Positions 1 to 5,902 of a stretch of 10,634 bases of DNA are shown in pieces; the stretch's first letter is position 1, and each line of letters starts with the position of its first letter. A program made the position numbers and the translations under genes. The stretch spans positions 1-10,634 of the forward strand of contig JBEGVV010000111.1 of assembly GCA_041178225.1 (NCBI GenBank), written 5' to 3'. The notes beneath the pieces are model-generated. The model was not told the DNA's origin. It was given only the letters and a program-made list of their open reading frames with translations, and made no database searches. The DNA is from CAIOSQ01 sp041178225. Its GTDB lineage: Bacteria > Pseudomonadota > Alphaproteobacteria > CACIAM-22H2.

Positions 1-1015
1 GTCGCGCCTGCGCCGGCCATCCGGGCAGGGCGCGGGCATGGTCGCGCGCGCCGCGCGCGAGCCGCGCGCGGGCCTCGGGACTCGTGGCGAGGCGGCGCAG
101 GGCGCGCGCGAGGCCGGCGACGTCGCCGGGGCGCACGAGCACGCCCGCGCGCGGCGGCACCGTCGCGGGCACGGCGCCGGCGCGCGCGCCGACCACCGGC
201 AGCCCCGCGGCCATCGCCTCGGCGAAGGCCATGCCATAGCCCTCGTGCAGCGAGGGCAGGACGAAGAGGTCCGCGCGCCGATAGGCGGCGCGCACGCGTC
301 CAGGCGCGACCGCGCCGGCGAGGCGCACGCGCCCGCCAAGGCGCCGCGCCATGCGCGCGAGCGCGACGCGTCCGGCCTCGCGCGCGTCGTGGTGGCGTGG
401 CCCGATGCAGTCGAGCCGCCAGGGCATGTCGCGCATCCGCGCGAGCGCGGCGAGCAGGACGCGATGCGCCTTGCGCGGCGTCAGCGAGGCGACGCAGAGC
501 AGCCGCAGCGTCGCGCGCGCGCGCGGCCGGGCGATGGCGCCGTGCTCGACCGCGGGCGCCACCGCGCGGATGCGCGTGGCGTCGAGCCCCATCGCGGCGA
601 CGTCGGGGATCGTCGCGGGGCTGGTGACGATGGCGCCGCCGCAGGCGCGCACCAGCGCGGGCTCGAGCGCGGCAAGGCGCCGGCGCAGCGCCGGGTCGAT
701 GCCCGTCTCCAGCGCCAGCGGATGGTGGACCAGCGCCACCGCGCGCAGGCCATGCGCCGGCAGCGCGCCCTCGAAGGCGGGCAGGGCGAGGCCGTCGATC
801 ACCAGCACCGCGCCGCGCGCGGCGGCGACGCAGCCGCGCGCGGCCGCGCGGGCCGCGTCGTCGGCGTCGGGGAAGCGGCCGGCAAGCTCGTGCAGCACCA
901 CGCGCCGCCCCTGCGCGGCGAGTCCCGCGAGGATCGCCGCGTCGTAGCGGTAGCCCCCGGTCGGCTGGTCGATCCGGCCCGGGCAGGCGAAGTGCAGGGC
1001 CGCGCCCGCGCTCAT
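1..1015 (-). CDS. GT4-family glycosyltransferase, 3' end cut by window edge
   Basis: Probable retaining GT-B glycosyltransferase that moves a sugar from an activated (usually nucleotide) donor to an unknown acceptor. 338 codons are visible and the frame is open at the left edge. Seen: an N-terminal stretch ACPGRIDQPTGGYRYD (residues 10-25) with the glycine-rich acceptor-side loop; start of the C-terminal Rossmann domain at about 170 (LRLLCVASLTPRKAH); and the GT4 E-x7-E signature, EGYGMAFAE at 258-266, followed by AMAAGLPVVG. The last visible residues (LPGWPAQAR) resemble the usual C-terminal helix of the family, so probably only a short tail is missing. The ATG at 1015 overlaps the TGA of the PTPS-like gene by four bases (ATGA) and has no clear ribosome binding site, so translational coupling is likely. 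Acceptor and sugar cannot be read from sequence. The neighbours suggest a pterin- or pyrimidine-like acceptor, which is inference. Confidence 0.9.
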   Translation of the reverse strand, partial: MSAGAALHFACPGRIDQPTGGYRYDAAILAGLAAQGRRVVLHELAGRFPDADDAARAAARGCVAAARGAVLVIDGLALPAFEGALPAHGLRAVALVHHPLALETGIDPALRRRLAALEPALVRACGGAIVTSPATIPDVAAMGLDATRIRAVAPAVEHGAIARPRARATLRLLCVASLTPRKAHRVLLAALARMRDMPWRLDCIGPRHHDAREAGRVALARMARRLGGRVRLAGAVAPGRVRAAYRRADLFVLPSLHEGYGMAFAEAMAAGLPVVGARAGAVPATVPPRAGVLVRPGDVAGLARALRRLATSPEARARLARGARDHARALPGWPAQAR

Positions 1016-1410
1016 GCTAGCGGGGCGTCGTAGGCCGCCCAGGCGGTCGGCGACTCGCGCAGCGTCACCTTCATGGCGGCGGGCGGCGGCGAGGGCGCGA
1101 GCGCGCCGGTGGCGATGGCCGCCTTCGCGCGGCGCCAGACCTCGCCGGCGAGGAACTCGGTCGTCGTGTTGACGCCCGCGAAGTCCTTCTCCTCGTCGAG
1201 GTTGCGGTAGTTCATCGCGTCGAGCGTGCGCGCGAGCATGTCGGCGAGGCGGCCGATGTCGGCGACCAGGCCATGCGCGTCGAGCGCCGCCACGCGGATC
1301 TCGAGCTCCACCGCGTAGGTGGCGCCGTGCAGCCGCTGCGCGGGGCCGAAGACCTCGCCACGGAAGCTGTGCGCGATCATGAAGTGGTTGCAGACGGTGA
1401 GGCTGTACAT
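1012..1410 (-). CDS. Divergent 6-pyruvoyl-tetrahydropterin synthase/QueD-fold protein
   Basis: A 132-residue protein of the PTPS/6-carboxytetrahydropterin synthase fold (T-fold), close to the usual QueD length. Recognisable elements: NHFMIAHSF (8-16), RLHGATY (26-32), VADIGRL (49-55), MNYRNLDE (66-73), NTTTE (81-85) and RESPTAWAAY (118-127). Compared with E. coli QueD by motif alignment, zinc ligands His14 and His28 and the substrate-anchoring Glu119 are kept. The third zinc His is Ala30, the catalytic Cys is Ala24, and the catalytic Asp-His pair is Asn67-Tyr68. A classical PTPS or CPH4 synthase reaction is therefore unlikely. It may do different pterin chemistry or only bind a ligand. I chose the ATG at 1410 because AGGAG lies about 6 bases upstream and the family N-terminus begins here. 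It sits 13 bases after the dehydrogenase stop and overlaps the glycosyltransferase start by ATGA. Confidence 0.85.
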   Translation of the reverse strand: MYSLTVCNHFMIAHSFRGEVFGPAQRLHGATYAVELEIRVAALDAHGLVADIGRLADMLARTLDAMNYRNLDEEKDFAGVNTTTEFLAGEVWRRAKAAIATGALAPSPPPAAMKVTLRESPTAWAAYDAPLA

Positions 1411-1423
1411 CTCGCTCTCCTGG

Positions 1424-2380
1424 TCAGTATTCGACGACGACATGGGGCCGCGCGGGATTGCCCTCGAGCAGCGCGGGCAGGCGGGAAGGCAGGTCCGCGA
1501 AGGCGACGCGCGGGCCGAGCAGCAGGTCGAGGCGCTCGTCGGCGAGCAGCTCGAGCGCGCGCGCCAGGCGCTGGGCATGCGTGGTCGTCGCGCGCATCGG
1601 CCGCGCGACATGGCCGACCTGCGAGGCGAGGATGGTCAGGCGGCGCGAATGGAAGGCGCCGCCGAGCGGCAGCGCCACCGGGCGGTCGCCGAACCAGCTC
1701 GCCTCGACGATCCGGCCCTCGAAGGCCGCCATCGACAGCGCCGCGACGAGGCCGTCGGGATTGCCGCTGGCATGGATGACGACGTCGTGCTCGCCCTCCG
1801 GGTGCTCGCGCGCCTCGAGGCCAAGCTCGCGTGCCAGCGCGCGGCGCACGGGATCGGGCTCCACAACCAGCGGCGACGCGCCGTGCATCGCGCGCGCGAG
1901 CACGCCCGCCAGCAGCCCGACCACGCCCGCGCCGACGACGGCGATGCGCGCGCCGGGCGCGGCCTCCGCGTCCCAGAGGATGTTGAGCGCGGTCTCCATG
2001 TTGGCCGCGAGCGTTGCGCGCGCGTCGGGCACCGCGTCGGGGATGCGCGTGGCCCATGCCCCGGGCACGACGAAGCGGTCCTGGTGCGGATGCAGGACGA
2101 AGACGCGCTCGCCCGCGCGCGGGCCGTCCTCGACGACCCCGACCGCGCAGTAGCCGTACTTGACCGGGAAGGGGAACTCGCCCTCCTGGAAGGGGCATCG
2201 CATGCGCGCATGCTCGCTCGCCGGCACGCGGCCCCACAGCACGAGGCGCTCGGTGCCGCGGCTGATGCCGCTCGCCGCCATGCGCACGCGCAGTTCCCCG
2301 GGCCCGGGCGGCGGCAGCGCGGCCTCGCGCAGCTCGCCGCGTCCCGGCCCGGTGGCCCAGAAGGCGCGCGCCGTCGTCAT
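1424..2380 (-). CDS. Zinc-less medium-chain dehydrogenase/reductase, BchC-like
   Basis: A 318-residue medium-chain dehydrogenase/reductase, predicted to be an NAD(P)-dependent cytosolic oxidoreductase of unknown substrate. Seen: GroES-like N-terminal half with SGISRGTERL (37-46), then a Rossmann domain with VVGAGVVGLLAG (148-159) and an acidic residue after the second strand (VVEPD, 172-176). The usual catalytic zinc ligands are gone: the Cys of the GIC-type motif is Ser40, and the GHE motif reads YGY at 75-77. The four-Cys structural zinc lobe is also absent. The GIS-x-GTE pattern and short length recall the bacteriochlorophyllide hydroxyethyl dehydrogenase (BchC) type, but no photosynthesis genes are nearby. 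The ATG at 2380 overlaps the TGA of the RibD-like gene by four bases, and the stop lies 13 bases before the PTPS-like gene. Its placement suggests it oxidises or reduces an intermediate from the same pathway. Confidence 0.85.
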   Translation of the reverse strand: MTTARAFWATGPGRGELREAALPPPGPGELRVRMAASGISRGTERLVLWGRVPASEHARMRCPFQEGEFPFPVKYGYCAVGVVEDGPRAGERVFVLHPHQDRFVVPGAWATRIPDAVPDARATLAANMETALNILWDAEAAPGARIAVVGAGVVGLLAGVLARAMHGASPLVVEPDPVRRALARELGLEAREHPEGEHDVVIHASGNPDGLVAALSMAAFEGRIVEASWFGDRPVALPLGGAFHSRRLTILASQVGHVARPMRATTTHAQRLARALELLADERLDLLLGPRVAFADLPSRLPALLEGNPARPHVVVEY

Positions 2381-3192
2381 GGCAGCCGCAGCTCGAAGAG
2401 CATGTCCTCGCCGAGCGCGAGGTGGCGCGTGCGCGGCCGCAGCGCGGCGTCGAGCGTGGATATCGCCGGCAGGTCGATCCCCTGCCGGCCCGAGCCGATC
2501 AGCATCGGCGCGACCACGACATGCAGCGCATCGAGCGCGCCCGCGGCGAGGAAGCGCGAGACGGTGGCGCCGCCGCCCTCCACCAGCACGCGCCGCGCGC
2601 CGCGCGCGGCGAGCAGGTCGAGCACGGCGCGCGCGTCGAAGCCGTCCTGCCCGCGCGGCAGCGCCGCCACCTCGGCGCGCCCCGCCGCGCCCGTGCCGCC
2701 GGGGCGGAGGACGAGGGTTGGCGCCGCCCCGTCGGCGAAGACATGGCGGTCGGCGCGCAGGCCGCCGCGGGTGTCGATGACGACGCGCAGCGGGTTCGGC
2801 CCGGCGCAGAGGCGCACGGTCAGGCGCGGGTCGTCGGCGAGGACCGTGCCGGCGCCGACCACGACGGCGTCGGCGAGCGCGCGCAGACGGTGCAGGTGCA
2901 CGAGGCTGCGCGGCCCGGTCACGTAGTGGGAATGGCCGCTCGCCGTGGCGATGCGCCCGTCGAGGCTCTGCCCCAGCTGGGCGAAGGCGATGCGGGGCGC
3001 GAGGAGCGGCAGCAGGAAGTCAAGGAGGTCGCGTGCCGCCCTGGTCGGCGCCGCGGGGCCGGTGGCGCGCCAGGACAGGGCGGGCGACAGCTCGAGGCCG
3101 CCATGGACGACCATCGCGCCGGGGCCCTCGGGCCGCCAGGCGTCGCGCGCGGCGAGCAGCGCCGCCCAGGCCATGTCCTCGTCGATCGCCAT
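2377..3192 (-). CDS. RibD C-terminal-type reductase (no deaminase domain)
   Basis: A 271-residue protein of the dihydrofolate reductase-like RibD_C family. In riboflavin synthesis this domain uses NADPH to reduce the ribosyl chain of the pyrimidine intermediate to ribityl. Seen: AFAQLGQSLDGRIA (about 69-82), then a HSHYVTGP segment, LRALADAVVVGAGTVLADDPRLTVR matched in pieces to the cofactor/substrate region (104-128), and LVEGGGATV near residue 209, the classic glycine-rich NADPH loop. The roughly 67 residues before the domain contain no H-A-E or PCxxxxC zinc deaminase motif, so this is not the bifunctional RibD. It would act on a still-aminated pyrimidine, as the archaeal and fungal reductases do. 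ATG at 3192 is preceded by GGGGA at a suitable distance. It is the first gene of the minus-strand cluster and is divergent from ribA. Confidence 0.9.
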   Translation of the reverse strand: MAIDEDMAWAALLAARDAWRPEGPGAMVVHGGLELSPALSWRATGPAAPTRAARDLLDFLLPLLAPRIAFAQLGQSLDGRIATASGHSHYVTGPRSLVHLHRLRALADAVVVGAGTVLADDPRLTVRLCAGPNPLRVVIDTRGGLRADRHVFADGAAPTLVLRPGGTGAAGRAEVAALPRGQDGFDARAVLDLLAARGARRVLVEGGGATVSRFLAAGALDALHVVVAPMLIGSGRQGIDLPAISTLDAALRPRTRHLALGEDMLFELRLP

Positions 3193-3291
3193 GCGTCCCC
3201 GGCATGATTGGATCGCGGCGATACCGGCCGCGCCCGGGCCGGTGTATACCCCAGCGGCGCCGTGGCTGGCACGGCGGGTTTTCCGGGTCCC
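3193..3291. promoter_or_regulatory. Divergent promoter region between the reductase cluster and ribA
   Basis: These 99 bases separate two divergent transcription units and must hold both promoters. The block GTGTATACC at 3242-3250 offers -10-like hexamers both ways: TATACA read leftward (3248-3243) and TATACC read rightward (3245-3250). For the leftward unit, GTGCCA at 3272-3267 with an 18-base spacer is a plausible -35. I found no convincing -35 for ribA. An imperfect inverted repeat, ATACCGGCC (3221-3229) against GGCCGGTGTAT (3237-3247), overlaps the -10 block and could be an operator for coordinated control. No FMN riboswitch is apparent, and the space is too short for a typical one plus promoters. 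All of this is pattern reading without experimental support. Confidence 0.35.
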
Positions 3292-4404
3292 ATGTCCGAC
3301 ATCGCAACGCGGCCCCCGGGGCCGACAGAGCTTCCCGACATCGCCGCGCGCAGCGAGGCGGTGCGTCGCGCCATCGACGCGCTGCGCCGCGGCGGTGCCG
3401 TGGCGCTGGGCGAGGGCCCGGCGCGCCTCGCCGTCGCGGCGGTCGAGGTCCTGTCCCAGCCGACGCTCGACGCGCTGCGCGCCGCGGATGGTGGCGCGGT
3501 CGCCATGGCGATGACGTCGCCGCGCGCCGGGGCGCTGGGCATGGAGGCCGCCGACCGGCCGCATGTCGCCCATCTGCGCCCGGCCGCCGCGCTCGACGAG
3601 ATCCGCGCGCTCGCCCAGCCCCAGGGCGTGGACCCGCGGCCACTGCTCGCCGGCGAGGACGCGTCCGCGGCCGACCCCGCCATCGCCGCCGCGCTCCAGC
3701 TCGCCAAGCTCGCCGGGCTCATGCCCATGATCCTCGTCGCGCGCGATCGCGCCGGGCGCATCGACCAGCCTGCGCTCTCCGCGGCCGGCATCCTCGCCTT
3801 CGCCGAGGATTCCGCGCGCTGGCTCACCCGCGTCGCGGAGACGCGCCTGCCGCTCGCCGACGCCGAGGATGCGCGCCTCGTCGCCTTCCGCCCCTGGGAT
3901 GGCGTCGCGGAGGCGCTGGCCATCGTCATCGGCACGCCCGACACCGCTTCGCCGGTGCCGGTGCGCATCCATTCCGCCTGCTTCACCGGCGACCTGATCG
4001 GCAGCCTGCGCTGCGACTGCGGCGACCAGCTGCGCGGCGCGATCCGCGCCATCGCCGGCCTCGGCGCGGGCGTCGTCGTCTACCTGCCGCAGGAGGGCAG
4101 GGGCATCGGCCTCGTCAACAAGATCCGCGCCTACGCGCTGCAGGACGCCGGCTTCGACACGATCGACGCCAACACGCACCTTGGCTTCGAGCCCGACGAG
4201 CGCGGCTACGCCGCGGCCGGCGAGATCCTGCGCCGCCTCGGCATCTCGCGCATCCGCCTGCTCACCAACAACCCCGGCAAGCGCGCCGCGCTGGCGGGGC
4301 TCGGCGTCGAGGTCGTCGACCGGATGCCGCTGGTGATCGCGCCCAACCCGCACAACGAGGCCTATCTGCGCACGAAGAAGCTGCGCGATGGCCACAGCTT
4401 CTGA
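3292..4404 (+). CDS. ribA: GTP cyclohydrolase II with degenerate RibB-like N-terminal half
   Basis: A 370-residue cytosolic enzyme that opens and hydrolyses GTP to 2,5-diamino-6-ribosylamino-pyrimidinone 5'-phosphate, formate and pyrophosphate. The C-terminal half (about 196-370) is intact: zinc cysteines Cys230, Cys241 and Cys243 in CFTGDLIGSLRCDCGDQL, the GTP-binding segment YLPQEGRGIGL (264-274), ANTHLGF (293-299), DERGY (302-306) and LLTNNPGK (323-330). The N-terminal ~190 residues align in outline with the dihydroxybutanone-phosphate synthase half of RibBA fusions (GGAVALGEG at 34-42), but the acidic RENEGD-type catalytic signature is absent, so that activity is probably lost. ATG at 3292 is taken as start. 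No strong ribosome binding site is seen, and an upstream TTG at 3208 would add a low-quality leader. It heads a tight plus-strand operon and is divergent from the RibD-like cluster that could use its product. Confidence 0.93.
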   Translation: MSDIATRPPGPTELPDIAARSEAVRRAIDALRRGGAVALGEGPARLAVAAVEVLSQPTLDALRAADGGAVAMAMTSPRAGALGMEAADRPHVAHLRPAAALDEIRALAQPQGVDPRPLLAGEDASAADPAIAAALQLAKLAGLMPMILVARDRAGRIDQPALSAAGILAFAEDSARWLTRVAETRLPLADAEDARLVAFRPWDGVAEALAIVIGTPDTASPVPVRIHSACFTGDLIGSLRCDCGDQLRGAIRAIAGLGAGVVVYLPQEGRGIGLVNKIRAYALQDAGFDTIDANTHLGFEPDERGYAAAGEILRRLGISRIRLLTNNPGKRAALAGLGVEVVDRMPLVIAPNPHNEAYLRTKKLRDGHSF

Positions 4405-4415
4405 GGCGCCGGGCG

Positions 4416-4619
4416 GTGTCCTCCGTGCCGAGCCGGCGCAACGCGGTCGGCATGCTCGCGCTGGTCGTCGGCCTGGTCGCCTACGCGCTCGTCGCGATGG
4501 TTGCGGGCGCGGCGCTGGCCGGGGCCCATTGGCTGGCGCAGTTCTGCTTCTACGTCGTGGCCGGGCTCGCCTGGCTCTGGCCGGCGCGGCTGCTGCTGCG
4601 CTGGATGGCGCGCGGGTGA
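4416..4619 (+). CDS. Small DUF2842-like membrane protein
   Basis: A 67-residue protein with two predicted transmembrane helices: MLALVVGLVAYALVAMVAGA (13-32) and QFCFYVVAGLAWLWPARLLL (about 42-61), ending in RWMARG. The basic N-terminus (PSRRNAVG), the YALVAM segment, the VAGLAWLWPA segment and the RWM end fit the DUF2842 family, small alphaproteobacterial inner-membrane proteins of unknown function. I chose the GTG at 4416, with GAGGCG a few bases upstream, because the family keeps a short basic leader before helix 1. GTG 4425 or ATG 4452 remain possible, and the ATG would remove that leader. It starts 11 bases after ribA and is probably co-transcribed. No functional link to ribA is evident. 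Confidence 0.82.
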   Translation: MSSVPSRRNAVGMLALVVGLVAYALVAMVAGAALAGAHWLAQFCFYVVAGLAWLWPARLLLRWMARG

Positions 4620-4650
4620 CGCCGCGCGCCGGCATCGAACGCGAGGGACA

Positions 4651-5364
4651 ATGACCGAGGAACTCTTCCGCGAGGACGCCTACCTGAAGGACTGCGTCGC
4701 GCGCGTCGTCGGCGTCGACGAGGCGGGCATCCGCCTCGACCGCACCGTCTTCTACCCGACCGGCGGCGGCCAGCCCGGCGACACCGGGCGCCTGCTGCGC
4801 GCCGACGGCAGCAGCGTCGCGATCGCCGACACGCGCAAGTCGCGCGAGACGGGCGAGATCCTGCACGTGCCCGCGCCGGGCCAGCCCGCCGTGGCGCCGG
4901 GCGAGGAGCTGCGCGCGGAGATCGACTGGGCGCGCCGGCACCGCCACATGCGCATGCACACCGCGCTGCACGTGCTCTGCGCCGTCGTGCCCTATGGCGT
5001 CACCGGCGGGCAGGTCGGCGACCTGCGCAGCCGCCTCGACTTCGACATCGGCGAGGGCAGCCTCGAGCGCGAGCCGATCGAGGCTCGGCTCAACGAGCTG
5101 GTCGCGAGCGGCAAGCCCGCATCGGCGCGCTGGATCAGCGACGAGGAGCTGGCCGCGACGCCGGAGCTCGTGCGCACCATGTCGGTGAAGCCGCCGACCG
5201 GCCATGGCCGCGTGCGGCTGATCGAGATCGCGGGCGTCGACCTGCAGCCCTGCGGCGGCACGCATGTCGCGAGCCTCGCGGAGATCGGGCCGCTCGCGGT
5301 CGAGAAGATCGAGAGCAAGGGCAAGCGCAACCGGCGCGTCGTCGTCGCGCTCGCCGCCCCCTGA
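4651..5364 (+). CDS. Alanyl-tRNA editing protein, AlaX family
   Basis: A 237-residue free-standing editing domain related to the C-terminal part of alanyl-tRNA synthetase. It is predicted to hydrolyse Ser- or Gly-mischarged tRNA-Ala in the cytosol. Seen: an N-terminal beta-barrel portion with the substrate-side motif FYPTGGGQPGDTG (34-46), and the zinc site formed by His103 and His107 (HTALH) with Cys201 and His205 (CGGTH). The C-terminal KIESKGKRNRRV (219-230) is typical of the family. Length fits the AlaX-M/AlaXp-II size class. All expected ligands are present, so the enzyme should be active. ATG at 4651 follows GAGGGA at good spacing. It lies 31 bases after the DUF2842-like gene and 5 bases before the flavin reductase gene, so it is likely an operon member. 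Confidence 0.93.
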   Translation: MTEELFREDAYLKDCVARVVGVDEAGIRLDRTVFYPTGGGQPGDTGRLLRADGSSVAIADTRKSRETGEILHVPAPGQPAVAPGEELRAEIDWARRHRHMRMHTALHVLCAVVPYGVTGGQVGDLRSRLDFDIGEGSLEREPIEARLNELVASGKPASARWISDEELAATPELVRTMSVKPPTGHGRVRLIEIAGVDLQPCGGTHVASLAEIGPLAVEKIESKGKRNRRVVVALAAP

Positions 5365-5369
5365 ACGCC

Positions 5370-5882
5370 ATGCCCGCGCCGCTCCCGCCCGCGGTCGGCG
5401 CGGAGGATTTCCGCCGCGGCATGCGCCGGCTCGCCGCCGGCGTGACGATCGTCGCCGCCGCGCATGGCGGCGAGCGCAGCGGCCTGACCGCCACCGCCGT
5501 CTCGTCGCTCACGGCCGAGCCGCCGCAGCTGCTGGTCTGCGTCAACCGCTCGGCCGCCGCGCACGAGCAGATCCGCAAGGGCGAGGCGCTGTGCGTCAAC
5601 GCGCTGGCGCTCGAGCATCGCGCGCTCGCCGAGCGCTTCGCGGGCATCGGCGGCATCCATGGCCCGGAGCGCTTCGAGGCCGGCGCCTGGACGACGCTGG
5701 CGACCGGCGCGCCGGTGCTCGCCGACGCGCTCGCGGCCTTCGACTGCGTGGTCGTCGACGCGGTCGACGTCGCCACGCACACGATCTTCATCAGCCGCGT
5801 CGTGGCCGTGCGCGCGCGCGAGGACGGCGTCCCGCTCGCCTGGGAATCCGGCGGCTTCGCGAGCGTGCGGCGAGAGGACTGA
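5370..5882 (+). CDS. Flavin reductase-like FMN-binding protein
   Basis: A 170-residue protein of the flavin reductase-like domain family (HpaC/RutF type). Such proteins usually reduce FMN or FAD with NAD(P)H for a partner monooxygenase. Seen: FRRGMRRLAAGVTIVAA (14-30), the flavin-binding stretch GLTATAVSSLTAEPPQLLVCVNRS (38-61, read in pieces), CVNALALEH (75-83), LAERFAG (86-92) and a C-terminal strand pair around residues 124-149. Length is normal for the single-domain family. Start ATG 5370 lies 5 bases after the AlaX stop with no recognisable ribosome binding site, so coupled translation is likely. No monooxygenase partner gene is in the window. It could serve flavin-dependent chemistry elsewhere or in the adjacent pterin-like pathway. 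Specificity for FMN or FAD and NADH or NADPH cannot be told. Confidence 0.88.
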   Translation: MPAPLPPAVGAEDFRRGMRRLAAGVTIVAAAHGGERSGLTATAVSSLTAEPPQLLVCVNRSAAAHEQIRKGEALCVNALALEHRALAERFAGIGGIHGPERFEAGAWTTLATGAPVLADALAAFDCVVVDAVDVATHTIFISRVVAVRAREDGVPLAWESGGFASVRRED

Positions 5883-5902
5883 GACGCGCGCTTGGGCGCG
5901 GG
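5883..5902. terminator. Short convergent spacer with weak hairpin
   Basis: The two operons converge with only 20 bases between the stop of the flavin reductase gene and the stop of the kinase gene. A 5-bp stem, CGCGC (5885-5889) with GCGCG (5896-5900), fits inside it and could act in either direction. No T-tract follows on either strand, so a classical intrinsic terminator is not shown. Overlapping 3' ends or Rho-dependent termination are equally likely. Confidence 0.25.

Noticed and set aside
38..1033. 331-residue plus-strand open frame
   Set aside because: It is antisense to the glycosyltransferase, which has clear family motifs. The plus-strand product is Arg/Ala/His-rich with no recognisable domain.
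1411..1443. Upstream ATG giving a longer PTPS-like protein (MSSSNTDQ start)
   Set aside because: It lies inside the dehydrogenase gene, while the ATG at 1410 has an AGGAG site and matches the family N-terminus.
3193..3291. FMN riboswitch upstream of ribA
   Set aside because: The space is under 100 bases and I cannot find the conserved multi-stem junction motifs.
2377..5265. 962-residue minus-strand open frame
   Set aside because: Only its last ~271 codons are real (the RibD-like gene). The rest lies antisense to ribA, the DUF2842-like gene and AlaX and has low-complexity composition caused by high GC.
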